Notes: generated by a model not told the origin, from the letters alone. A stretch of DNA of 6,339 bases from Comamonadaceae bacterium (GCA_947460065.1 CANHGF010000155.1:1-6339); one strand, 5' to 3'; counted from the first letter of the stretch, positions 1 to 6,308 are shown. Program-made: numbers and translations.

Positions 1-732
1 AAGGTGCTGTTCCTGCGCGACCAGGATATCTCGCGCGCTGACCATGTGCGCTTTGCCCGCAAGTTCGGGGAGCTTGAAGACCACCCCGTGGCCGGCAGCG
101 ACCCGGAACACCCGGGCCTGGTGCGCATTTACAAGAGCCCCGAGCAGCCCAACGACCGCTATGAGAACGCCTGGCACACCGACGCCACGTGGCGCGAAGC
201 CCCGCCCATGGGCTGCGTACTGCGCTGCGTCGAATGTCCGCCTGTGGGCGGCGACACCATGTGGGCCAATATGGCCCTGGCCTACGAGAGACTGCCGCAG
301 GACATCAAGGACCTTATTGCGCCTTTGCGCGCCCGCCACAGCATCGAGGCCACCTTCGGTGCCGCCATGCCCATGGAAAAGCGCCTGGCCCTGCATGCCC
401 AGTTCCCAGACCCGGAACATCCGGTGGTGCGCACCCACCCGGAAACTGGTGAGAAGGTGCTCTTCGTCAACGGCTTCACCACCCACTTCACCAACTACCA
501 CACACCGGCCAATGTTCGCGTGGGCCAGGACTACACCCAGGGCCGCACCCAGCTGCTTGAGTACCTCATCAGCCAGGCCGTCATCCCCGAATATCAGGTG
601 CGCTGGCGCTGGAAGCCCAACTCCGTGGCCATTTGGGACAACCGCGCCACCCAGCATTACGCCGTGATGGACTATCCGCCTTGTCACCGCAAGATGGAGC
701 GCGCCGGGATCATCGGCGACAAGCCGTTCTGA
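1..732 (+). CDS. TauD/TfdA-family Fe(II)/2-oxoglutarate dioxygenase (5' end outside window)
   Basis: This is a non-heme iron dioxygenase that couples 2-oxoglutarate decarboxylation to hydroxylation of an acidic substrate, in the cytoplasm. The frame is open at base 1 (lysine codon, then valine), so the true start lies upstream. By comparison with E. coli TauD (283 aa), about 40 N-terminal residues are missing. Counting from the GTG at base 4, the iron ligands are H58 and D60 (WHTD motif) and H218 (TQHYA). R229 is the expected 2-oxoglutarate anchor, and R233 matches the TauD arginine that holds the substrate's acid group. The C-terminus (WDNRATQHY to GDKPF) closely resembles TauD as I recall it. 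H27 matches TauD H70, but the TauD residues that contact the taurine amine (Y73, D94, N95) align with A, Y and E here. Taurine is therefore unlikely, and a carboxylate or a different sulfonate fits better. Family is certain; substrate is unknown. Confidence 0.93.
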   Translation, partial: KVLFLRDQDISRADHVRFARKFGELEDHPVAGSDPEHPGLVRIYKSPEQPNDRYENAWHTDATWREAPPMGCVLRCVECPPVGGDTMWANMALAYERLPQDIKDLIAPLRARHSIEATFGAAMPMEKRLALHAQFPDPEHPVVRTHPETGEKVLFVNGFTTHFTNYHTPANVRVGQDYTQGRTQLLEYLISQAVIPEYQVRWRWKPNSVAIWDNRATQHYAVMDYPPCHRKMERAGIIGDKPF

Positions 733-760
733 CCCTTCACCGACCGCCCCCCGCATTCCC

Positions 761-765
761 AGGAG
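761..765 (+). promoter_or_regulatory. Ribosome binding site of the BKACE gene
   Basis: AGGAG lies 6 nt before the ATG at 772, in the otherwise C-rich 39-nt gap after the dioxygenase stop codon. It fixes the start of the downstream gene. The short gap without a visible promoter supports co-transcription of the two genes. Confidence 0.8.
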
Positions 766-771
766 ACCCCC

Positions 772-1830
772 ATGAACTTTCTCGACGGCCACCTGTTCCC
801 CGAGAACCAGCAGCCGCTCATCATCACCGCGGCCCCCTACGCGCCTTCCTGGATGCCCCAGGACTTCCCAGAAGACATCCCGGTCACCATGGAGCAGCAG
901 ATCCAAAAGGCCGTGGACTGCTACGAAGCGGGCGCCACCGTGCTGCACCTGCATGTGCGTGAGCTCGACGGTCGCGGCAGCAAGCGCCTGTCCAAGTTCA
1001 ATGAGCTGATTGCCGGCGTGCGCCAGGCCGTGCCTGACATGGTCATCCAAGTGGGCGGCTCCATTTCTTTCGCCCCTGAGACTGACGGAGCTAAGGCTAA
1101 GTGGCTGTCGGACGACACCCGTCATATGCTGGCCGAGCTCGACCCCAAGCCCGACCAGGTGACGGTGACCATCAACACTTCGCAGATGAACATCGTCGAG
1201 CATATGGAAGACCGTGACTTCGTGGGTACCACCTTCGAGGACCCAACCGTCTTCGGCACCTACAAGGAGATGACGGTGCCTGCCCAGCCGGGCTGGGCAG
1301 AGGAGCACATCCGGCGCCTCAACGAGGCGGGTATCCAGAGCGCCTTCCAGTGCTACAACGTCAACAGCTTCGAATCGGTCGAGCGCCTGATGCGCCGCGG
1401 CATTTACAAGGGTCCGCTGGTGCTCAACTGGGTGGCGATCTCTGGCGGCATGGACATGCCGCATATCTACAACTTCGCCAACTTCGTGCGTGCCGTGCCC
1501 GACGGTGCGTTGCTCACGGTGGAAAGCTCCATGCGCAACGTGCTGCCGGTAAACATGTGGGGCATCTCCATGGGTCTGCATGTGCGCTGCGGTATCGAGG
1601 ACAACCTCTGGAACCAGGCACGCACGGCCAAGTTCAGCACGGTCGAGCAGGTCCTGCAATTGGTGCGCATCAGCGAAGACTTCGGCCGACCTATTGCCAC
1701 CGGCAAGCAAGCCAAGGAACTGCTCGGCATCGGCAAGTTCTATGACACCGTCGAGGAATCGCTGGCGGCCAACGGCTTTGCACCCAACCGCAACGGCGGC
1801 AACCAGGGTTTTCTGCGCAAGCACGCCTGA
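772..1830 (+). CDS. BKACE-family (DUF849) beta-keto acid cleavage enzyme
   Basis: The BKACE family (3-keto-5-aminohexanoate cleavage enzyme and relatives) are Zn-dependent TIM-barrel enzymes. They react a beta-keto acid with acetyl-CoA to give acetoacetate and a new CoA thioester. The 352-residue protein has the family's first metal motif, HLHVR at 59-63 (Zn ligands H59 and H61). It also has the distal HVRxGxEDN motif at 270-278, where E276 is the expected third ligand and R272 and D277 are the conserved active-site pair. The start is fixed by a good AGGAG. The protein departs from the usual consensus in several places: RELDGRG after the first motif instead of R(D/N)PDGRP, VGGSISF at 94-100, TINTSQMN at 133-140, and GLHVRC where most members have GGHVRV. 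This points to a divergent subgroup with its own substrate. It probably acts after the upstream dioxygenase. Family is certain; substrate is unknown. Confidence 0.93.
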   Translation: MNFLDGHLFPENQQPLIITAAPYAPSWMPQDFPEDIPVTMEQQIQKAVDCYEAGATVLHLHVRELDGRGSKRLSKFNELIAGVRQAVPDMVIQVGGSISFAPETDGAKAKWLSDDTRHMLAELDPKPDQVTVTINTSQMNIVEHMEDRDFVGTTFEDPTVFGTYKEMTVPAQPGWAEEHIRRLNEAGIQSAFQCYNVNSFESVERLMRRGIYKGPLVLNWVAISGGMDMPHIYNFANFVRAVPDGALLTVESSMRNVLPVNMWGISMGLHVRCGIEDNLWNQARTAKFSTVEQVLQLVRISEDFGRPIATGKQAKELLGIGKFYDTVEESLAANGFAPNRNGGNQGFLRKHA

Positions 1831-1878
1831 GGACCGGCAGTGCCTTGACCCGGCCCCGCGTGCTCATCCTCACCGGCC

Positions 1879-1900
1879 TGCGGGGCGCCGTGCCCCAGCA
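1879..1900 (+). terminator. Possible stem-loop downstream of the BKACE gene
   Basis: GGGGC (1882-1886) pairs with GCCCC (1892-1896) around a 5-nt loop. TGC (1879-1881) and GCA (1898-1900) extend the stem past one bulged A. It begins 48 nt after the BKACE stop. There is no following T-run, so it may act as an RNA 3' end or with Rho rather than as a classic intrinsic terminator. Confidence 0.3.
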
Positions 1901-2073
1901 CTAGCAGAGCCTGTTGCAGCAGGATTTGCCAGACGCCCTGGGTTTGCCGCCAAAGGGCCGCATAAATCTCGACTGCCAGCAGCGCGTACAGGCACTGGAG
2001 CAGGCACTCGCGGACATGGACTCGCACGTGCCGTTGGTTGCCCACATTGGAGGGAGGCTTGCTGCCCGTACCC

Positions 2074-2100
2074 AAACGGCTTCTTCCGTTTACTTTCCTT
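2074..2100 (+). terminator. Weak terminator-like hairpin
   Basis: AAACGG (2074-2079) pairs perfectly with CCGTTT (2086-2091) around a 6-nt loop, followed by a T/C-rich tail to base 2100. The tail is on the correct side for transcription arriving from the BKACE gene, but the stem is short and the T tract is interrupted. Confidence 0.3.
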
Positions 2101-2195
2101 GGTTGCAACCAGTGACGCTCTTCCATGTCAAGCAAAGGATCAGCGGTTCGGCGCCATAGGCCCGACGGTTTGGCCATTGCGCCTGCGCTTTAAGC

Positions 2196-3596
2196 TCAGT
2201 CCTGCCCCGGCGCCCGCTGCGCCTGCCGCGCCTTCGCCGATGTCGGATGAACCCGGTGGATCGGCGCCGAGCGCACGGCCTCGGCTGCGCGCTCGCGCAC
2301 ACGCTGCATCAGTGCTTGCGCGTCCCAGTCCAGCGGCCACCCCTTCCAAAGGCGCATGCGCCCGCCCACCATCACCATTTCGATCAGACCGCTGTGCGCC
2401 AGCCGTACGAGTTCCCATCCGAGGTCCCATGTCGGCGTGAGCTCGGGCACGTTCACGTCGAGCAGCAAGCAATCGGCCGCGAGGCCAGGTGCAATCCGGC
2501 CCGTGATGTGCGACAGGTGCGCTGCATCAGCACCGCCGGCGCTGGCCATGCGCAGCCAGGTCCACCCGGCACCCATTGAGAAATCCCCCACCGCCATGCC
2601 CACGGTCAGGCGCTGCGCGGTCTCGGCTGCATCCATCAGGCGGAAGGCATCGCCGCGCGTGCCATCGGTGCCCAGGCCCAGACGGATGCCCATGCTGTGC
2701 ATCTGCAGTGCCGGCGCCACCGCGTTGCCCTTCCAACTGCTCGCCACTGGGTTGTAACTGACCGCCGCACCCGCATCGCTTAGCTGCGACAGCTCGGAGG
2801 GCGTGACCAAAGTGACATGTGCGGCCAGCAGTTCCGGTCCCAGGGCATCGGCCTGTTGCAGCACTTGCAGCGGGCGCAGCCCGCGCGCGACCAAAGAGCG
2901 TTCGACCGAGGCCAGGTGCTCGTTGATGTGCACCTGAAACGGGACACCCGCTTCGCGGCACAGGTGAGCGACGCGATGCAGCATTGCGTCGCTCGCAGCC
3001 TCCGGTATGGCGATACCCAGCGACGCATGCAGGCCGCTGTCAGGTCGGTTGTGGGTCAGGTGCTGCTGTGCCTGAGCCATCAGGGCTTCGATTTCCCGCT
3101 CGGAGGAGCCCAAGTCATGGCAGATCTTCGCGAGCACGCAGCGGATACCCACTTGCTGTACCGCCGATTCGATGGCCGACAGGCCGGCCTGCGAACGTGT
3201 GCCCGCGTCGCAGACGGTGGTGAAGCCACCGCGCAGCGCCTCCAGCGCGGTGAGCTTGGCTGAGAGGTACAAGTCCTCCTCGGTTAGGTGCTGCTCGAGC
3301 GGTACCCAGATGCGCTTGAAGATCTCCGACGGCTCACCAAAGGCCAGGGCCTTGCCGTAGCCCTGCGTGAGGTGGTGGTGGGTGTCAATGAGCCCGGGCA
3401 TCAGCAGGCGCCCTGGCAGCGCCTGCATAGGGATCTGCGGGAACTGTTGGCGCAGGTCCTGCGCCGGACCGACCGCCTCGAACCGGCCGTTACGGATCAG
3501 TACCGCTAGGTCCGCCTGTGGCACCTCGTCGATCAGGGTCCACTGTGGCGCGAGCAGCAGGGTTTGCGCTTGGAAATCCTCGGGATTGAGCTTCAT
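2196..3596 (-). CDS. ATZ/TRZ-type metal-dependent amidohydrolase
   Basis: This 466-residue protein belongs to the cytosolic amidohydrolase superfamily branch that includes chlorohydrolases, 8-oxoguanine deaminase and S-adenosylhomocysteine deaminase. These enzymes hydrolyse C-N or C-Cl bonds, often deaminating N-heterocycles. The full mononuclear metal site is visible: HxH at H73 and H75 within PGLIDTHHHL, H223 in VHINEH with E226 as the likely proton shuttle, H260 in AAHVTL, and D311 in GLGTDG. The N-terminal strand region (about 1-65) and the C-terminal return match the small beta domain of the family. I chose the ATG at 3596 because GAAGG (3604-3608) sits 7 nt before it; a GTG at 3599 would add one residue but leave only 4 nt. 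Only 13 nt separate it from the TSUP stop, so it is the last gene of the operon. The substrate-side loop NPVASSWKGNAVAP differs from the usual family form, so substrate cannot be assigned. Confidence 0.93.
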   Translation of the reverse strand: MKLNPEDFQAQTLLLAPQWTLIDEVPQADLAVLIRNGRFEAVGPAQDLRQQFPQIPMQALPGRLLMPGLIDTHHHLTQGYGKALAFGEPSEIFKRIWVPLEQHLTEEDLYLSAKLTALEALRGGFTTVCDAGTRSQAGLSAIESAVQQVGIRCVLAKICHDLGSSEREIEALMAQAQQHLTHNRPDSGLHASLGIAIPEAASDAMLHRVAHLCREAGVPFQVHINEHLASVERSLVARGLRPLQVLQQADALGPELLAAHVTLVTPSELSQLSDAGAAVSYNPVASSWKGNAVAPALQMHSMGIRLGLGTDGTRGDAFRLMDAAETAQRLTVGMAVGDFSMGAGWTWLRMASAGGADAAHLSHITGRIAPGLAADCLLLDVNVPELTPTWDLGWELVRLAHSGLIEMVMVGGRMRLWKGWPLDWDAQALMQRVRERAAEAVRSAPIHRVHPTSAKARQAQRAPGQD

Positions 3597-3603
3597 CACG
3601 ACA

Positions 3604-3608
3604 CCTTC
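3604..3608 (-). promoter_or_regulatory. Ribosome binding site of the amidohydrolase gene
   Basis: GAAGG on the - strand lies between the TSUP stop codon and the amidohydrolase ATG at 3596, with 7-nt spacing. It decides between the adjacent GTG (3599) and ATG (3596) in favour of ATG. Confidence 0.6.
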
Positions 3609-3609
3609 G

Positions 3610-4341
3610 TTAGATCCGGAACATCCACACGCCTGTGGCCAGCAACAGCACGGCGGTTGCTGTTTGCAGCGACCGCTGCGACCACCGGCGCGCCAGGCGC
3701 CGACCGATTTCGGCCCCCACCAGCAAGACGAGTGCTACGGCCGCGCCTGCACTCAGGTCGAATCGGCCTGCTGAGGCATGCGTCAAGGTGGCGGCCAGCG
3801 CAATAGGCACCTGCATCACCAAGGCGACCTGCACGGACCGCTCGAAGTCGCAGCGGCGCAGCAGCAGCAGGGGCAACAGCATCACAGGTCCGCCCGTGCC
3901 CGACAGGGCGGAGCCAATACCCGCAAGGAGGCCCAGCGTTGCCTGCATGGGCATGCCTGGCCAGGCAGTCACGGGCTTGGCCCCGGGGCTCGTATAGGTT
4001 CGCCACAGCCCGAAGCCACTGGAGATCATTGCCAGTGCGCCGATCCAAGACCGGATCCAAGGCGCAGGAACTTGAGTGCTCAAAAATGCGCCCAGCGCCG
4101 CGCCGAACAATGACATCAGCAACAGCACCCACTCGCGGCGCAGCAGGTCGATGCCTAAGCGAGGAAGTCGCCACAAGGCCCACAGTCCCGTCCAGCAGAA
4201 GGCTTGGCTCGACAGTGCCGTGGCCTCGGCAATGTCCATTCCCATCCAGCGGTGCAGGGCCGGCACGACCAGCACACCACCGATCGAGGTCGCGCCGATG
4301 GCCAGGCCCGCCAGGGCCACCAGCAGCCAGCCGGTCAACAC
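3610..4341 (-). CDS. TSUP (TauE/SafE, DUF81) family inner-membrane anion carrier
   Basis: TSUP proteins are integral inner-membrane carriers, several linked to export of sulfite, sulfoacetate or other organosulfur anions. The 243-residue sequence shows about eight hydrophobic segments (roughly 3-26, 41-58, 70-88, 93-113, 133-161, 168-188, 197-215, 225-241). The two family half-repeats are marked by GATSIGGVLVVP (16-27) and GIGSALSGTGGPVMLLP (141-157), matching the expected internal duplication with a glycine-rich turn before a proline. Length is normal for the family. The start is less certain: GTG at 4341 with TTG at 4338 next, and only a poor GGA-type ribosome binding site upstream. It lies 52 nt after the solute-binding protein stop and 13 nt before the amidohydrolase, so it is the middle operon gene. 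It could export a sulfur oxyanion or organic acid product, or possibly import the ligand of the neighbouring binding protein; the sequence does not decide. Confidence 0.88.
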   Translation of the reverse strand: MLTGWLLVALAGLAIGATSIGGVLVVPALHRWMGMDIAEATALSSQAFCWTGLWALWRLPRLGIDLLRREWVLLLMSLFGAALGAFLSTQVPAPWIRSWIGALAMISSGFGLWRTYTSPGAKPVTAWPGMPMQATLGLLAGIGSALSGTGGPVMLLPLLLLRRCDFERSVQVALVMQVPIALAATLTHASAGRFDLSAGAAVALVLLVGAEIGRRLARRWSQRSLQTATAVLLLATGVWMFRI

Positions 4342-4378
4342 TTCGGCATCCGCGAAAGACCGCTCTTCAAGGCAGCAG

Positions 4379-4393
4379 GCGCCAGACCGGCGC
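4379..4393 (-). other. Stem-loop directly after the binding-protein stop codon
   Basis: On the - strand GCGCC, a 5-nt loop and GGCGC follow immediately after the TGA of the solute-binding protein gene. No T-run follows, so it is not an intrinsic terminator. Hairpins at this position behind periplasmic binding-protein genes commonly protect the upstream mRNA and lower expression of the membrane genes that follow; that role is inferred here. Confidence 0.4.
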
Positions 4394-5386
4394 TCACTCG
4401 GGTCGGATGCCCGCAGCCTTCACGGCGGCCGCCAGACCTTCGCGTTCGCGCTGCAGCAGCGTGCCAAACGCCGCACGCTCGAGAACCATGGGTTTGAGGC
4501 CACCGACGTTCATTTTCTCGACGATGGCCGGGTCCTTGAGCGTCTCGCGCAGTGCGATCGTCAGGCGGTCGAGCACGGGCGACGGCGTACCAGCCGGGGC
4601 CAGTAGGCCGTACCAGGAGTCCTCGTCCACCTTCTGCAGGCCCGCCGTCTCGGCGATCGCTGGCACATTGGGTAGGGTCGGCCAGCGGTTGCGTGAGGTC
4701 ACGCCCAGCGCCTTGACCTTGCCGTCCTTGATGAAGGATTGCGCCAGCGAGACCGGCATCACCGCCAGCTCCAGCGTGCCGCCGGCCAGTTCAGTCAGCA
4801 CCTGCGGACCGTTCTTGTAGGGCACGTGCACGATGTCGATGCCGGCATTGAGCTTGATGATCTCGGCGGTCAAATGCATGGACGTGCCCACGCCGTCGGT
4901 ACCGTAGTTGAGCTTGCCCGGTTCCTTTTTGGCCGCTGCGACCAACTCTGCCACCGAATTGATCGGCAGCTTTGGGTTGGCGATGAGCACGAAGGGTGAG
5001 CTGGCGGCAGCGCCGATCGGCACCAGATCCTTGAGCGAGTCGTACTTCACGGTCGAGGGCTTGACCACCGGCGCCACATTGATGGGGCTGGCCACGGCGA
5101 AGAGCAGCGTATAGCCGTCGGCCGGACTGCGCACCACCTTTTGTGTGCCGATGGTCCCCGAGGCGCCGGCCACGTTCTCGATCACGAAGTTCTGCTTGAG
5201 GCGCTCGCTCATGCCCTGCAGGACAACGCGCGCGGCGGAGTCCACGCTGCCGCCAGCGGCAAACGGCACGACCACGTTGATGGGCTTGCTCGGATAGTCA
5301 CCTGCTTGGGCCAGACAGTTACCGGCGAGCACGGACAGGCTCAAGCCGCCCAGCAGGCGGCGTCGCATCGGGGAGATCAGGAACAT
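4394..5386 (-). CDS. Tripartite tricarboxylate transporter-type (Bug) periplasmic solute-binding protein
   Basis: Bug/TctC proteins bind small organic acids, amides or similar ligands in the periplasm. The 330-residue protein starts at the ATG at 5386, which has AAGGAG 6 nt upstream; a TTG at 5407 would bypass this site. Residues 1-28 form an export signal with a basic MRRR (7-10), a hydrophobic core and an AQA cleavage site after about A28. The RRRLL arrangement is weakly Tat-like. Family signatures appear in order: YPSKPI (31-36), VVPFAAGGSVDSAAR (39-53, with the ligand-region D49), IENVAGASGTIG (69-80), PADGYTLL (88-95), GKLNYGTDGVGT (157-168) with HL (171-172), HVPYKNG (187-193) and a C-terminal LLAPAGTP segment. 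No TctA or TctB membrane partner lies in the window, as is common for orphan Bug genes in Burkholderiales. It heads the operon and faces the GntR gene. Ligand is unknown. Confidence 0.95.
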   Translation of the reverse strand: MFLISPMRRRLLGGLSLSVLAGNCLAQAGDYPSKPINVVVPFAAGGSVDSAARVVLQGMSERLKQNFVIENVAGASGTIGTQKVVRSPADGYTLLFAVASPINVAPVVKPSTVKYDSLKDLVPIGAAASSPFVLIANPKLPINSVAELVAAAKKEPGKLNYGTDGVGTSMHLTAEIIKLNAGIDIVHVPYKNGPQVLTELAGGTLELAVMPVSLAQSFIKDGKVKALGVTSRNRWPTLPNVPAIAETAGLQKVDEDSWYGLLAPAGTPSPVLDRLTIALRETLKDPAIVEKMNVGGLKPMVLERAAFGTLLQREREGLAAAVKAAGIRPE

Positions 5387-5392
5387 GGGGCA

Positions 5393-5398
5393 CTCCTT
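5393..5398 (-). promoter_or_regulatory. Ribosome binding site of the Bug gene
   Basis: AAGGAG on the - strand with 6-nt spacing to the ATG at 5386. It is the strongest ribosome binding site in the window and sets the start of the binding protein, excluding the upstream TTG at 5407. Confidence 0.85.
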
Positions 5399-5436
5399 AA
5401 GGATCAACGGGCAGAATCGAGTTCAAAAGCCAACAT

Positions 5437-5442
5437 GTTATA
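5437..5442 (-). promoter_or_regulatory. Candidate -10 box for the Bug-TSUP-amidohydrolase operon
   Basis: TATAAC on the - strand, one mismatch from TATAAT, inside the operator. It would start RNA near 5430 and give a leader of about 45 nt containing the AAGGAG site. No good -35 box is visible 17 nt upstream. Confidence 0.35.
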
Positions 5443-5444
5443 AC
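5439..5444 (+). promoter_or_regulatory. Candidate -10 box for the GntR gene
   Basis: TATAAC on the + strand inside the operator, ending 5 nt before the ATG at 5450. A start of transcription at the usual distance falls on or next to this ATG, implying a leaderless message. No clear -35 box is visible. Confidence 0.35.
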
Positions 5445-5449
5445 ATGTT

Positions 5450-6202
5450 ATGTCCAGTCGATTGACCCCCGCTCAGGAGCCGCAGCCCGCGTCCGTGCCC
5501 ACCCTGCGCAGCCAGGTGCGCGAGCACTTGCGTCAAGAGATCCACAGTGGCCGATGGCACACCGGTGACCTGCTGCCCAGCGAAGCTGAACTGATGGCGC
5601 AGCACCAGGTGAGTCGCATCACCGTGCGCCACGCTCTGGCCGACTTGACCGCCGAGGGCCTGATCACCCGGGTGCAAGGCAAGGGGTCGTTTGTCGCGCC
5701 GGGCGCCATCGTTCAGGACCTCCATCGGCTTCAGGGCCTTGCTGAAGCCCTGGCACGCCAGGGGCGCACGGTACGGACCCAGGTGTTGTCGCTGCGCCCG
5801 CACCGGGCATCCGTGCGAGTGAGGGAGGCCTTGGGCTTGTTGGCCGGGGAGCACTGCATGCAGCTGCATACCCTGCGATATGCCGACGACCGTCCGATCT
5901 CGGAAAACCATACGTGGATCCACCCAGACGCTGCGCAGGGTCTGCGCATTGAAGACCTGCACCATGCCGACTTGCTGACGCTCTATGAGATCGGTTCAGG
6001 CCAGCGCGTGGCCCGTGCGACGCTGGATATCCAAGCGGACTTGGCCACCTCATCGCAATGCGAGCGCCTGAAACTCAGTGCGCCGTCCGCTATCTTGCGG
6101 GTGGAGCGCACGGTCTATACCTTGTCGGACAAGGCGCTGCACCATGAGCGCAGCGTCTACCATCCCAAGGCGTTCAGTTACCGACTGAGCTTGGCCCGCT
6201 GA
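5450..6202 (+). CDS. GntR-family transcriptional regulator, HutC/UTRA subfamily
   Basis: This is a ligand-responsive DNA-binding repressor of 250 residues, a normal length for the subfamily. After a proline-rich lead of about 16 residues, a winged helix-turn-helix spans about 18-82. It carries the GntR signature: LLPSEAELMAQHQVSRITVRHAL at 41-63 in parts, then L66, EGLI (69-72) and the wing GKGSFV (77-82). Residues about 92-247 match the UTRA effector domain, including ENHTWI, a region of alternating strands, and ERTVYTL near the end; UTRA domains bind small organic ligands. The ATG at 5450 lacks any ribosome binding site because the operator abuts it, so either the mRNA is leaderless or translation begins further in, for example at the GTG of residue 16, which also lacks a site and would start just before the DNA-binding domain. 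It is divergent from the Bug operon and most likely regulates that operon and itself. Confidence 0.93.
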   Translation: MSSRLTPAQEPQPASVPTLRSQVREHLRQEIHSGRWHTGDLLPSEAELMAQHQVSRITVRHALADLTAEGLITRVQGKGSFVAPGAIVQDLHRLQGLAEALARQGRTVRTQVLSLRPHRASVRVREALGLLAGEHCMQLHTLRYADDRPISENHTWIHPDAAQGLRIEDLHHADLLTLYEIGSGQRVARATLDIQADLATSSQCERLKLSAPSAILRVERTVYTLSDKALHHERSVYHPKAFSYRLSLAR

Positions 6203-6281
6203 TACGGCCATCGCGCTGCTCGATCAGTTCTCCCATCCCCGAAATCCGTTTCAAACCCCGTTTTGTCTCAGAAGGTCCTGA

Positions 6282-6308
6282 CTTTTTGGGGCGTGGTACG
6301 CCGAAAAG
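6282..6308. repeat. Imperfect inverted repeat in the tail after the GntR gene
   Basis: GGCGT (6290-6294) pairs with ACGCC (6298-6302) around a 3-nt loop. CTTTTT (6282-6287) and GAAAAG (6303-6308) extend the stem past two bulged Gs. The T-run precedes the stem on the + strand, so it is not a standard terminator for the GntR gene. The surrounding tail from 6203 to the window end shows no gene I recognise. Confidence 0.4.

Larger units (their letters stand above)
1831..2195. other. Convergent intergenic spacer with no convincing gene
   Basis: This 365-bp stretch separates two convergent operons. It contains two small hairpins (listed separately), a perfect 12-bp palindrome TGGTTGCAACCA at 2100-2111, and an open frame on the + strand from a TTG at 1914 to a TAG at 2159. 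That frame stays readable upstream of an internal TAG (around 1902) back to about 1848, and reads as a leucine- and glutamine-rich helical segment (for example QQRVQALEQALADMD). It has no ribosome binding site, an unusual start and no family I recognise. It may be a decayed gene remnant or chance coding in GC-rich DNA. Confidence 0.6.
5432..5451. promoter_or_regulatory. Operator: tandem 10-bp repeat forming a perfect 18-bp palindrome
   Basis: The unit AACATGTTAT occurs twice head to tail (5432-5441 and 5442-5451). Bases 5432-5449 also form a perfect inverted repeat centred at 5440/5441. Each AACATGTT is itself palindromic, and the two centres are 10 bp apart, about one helical turn. The core GTTATAAC keeps the outer GT...AC of the usual GntR half-sites but has AT rather than TA at the centre. 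It sits in the 63-bp gap between the Bug and GntR genes and is AT-rich in GC-rich surroundings. I infer that it is the binding site of the adjacent GntR regulator, controlling both directions. Confidence 0.75.

Noticed and set aside
1..732. Naming the dioxygenase tauD (taurine dioxygenase)
   Set aside because: The iron and 2-oxoglutarate residues match, but the positions that bind the taurine amine are not conserved, so only a family name is supported.
1580..2440. A 286-codon + frame spanning the end of the BKACE gene, the spacer and the end of the amidohydrolase gene
   Set aside because: It crosses two well-supported genes out of frame, is Arg/Ala/Pro-rich and has no recognisable motif.
3939..4820. 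A 293-codon open frame on the + strand opposite the TSUP and Bug genes
   Set aside because: The composition is Arg/Ser/Pro-rich with no domain. It runs antisense to two genes with clear family motifs, as expected for chance frames in GC-rich DNA.
5435..5443. A two-codon upstream reading frame (ATG TTA TAA) in the operator, in frame with the GntR gene
   Set aside because: It is a by-product of the palindrome, has no ribosome binding site, and would lie upstream of the expected transcript start.
5438..5965. A 175-codon - frame inside the GntR gene
   Set aside because: It is antisense to an intact GntR-UTRA coding region and shows no family signature.
6290..6302. The GGCGT/ACGCC hairpin as an intrinsic terminator of the GntR gene
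   Set aside because: The stem is only 5 bp and is followed by A and G residues, with the T-run on the wrong side.
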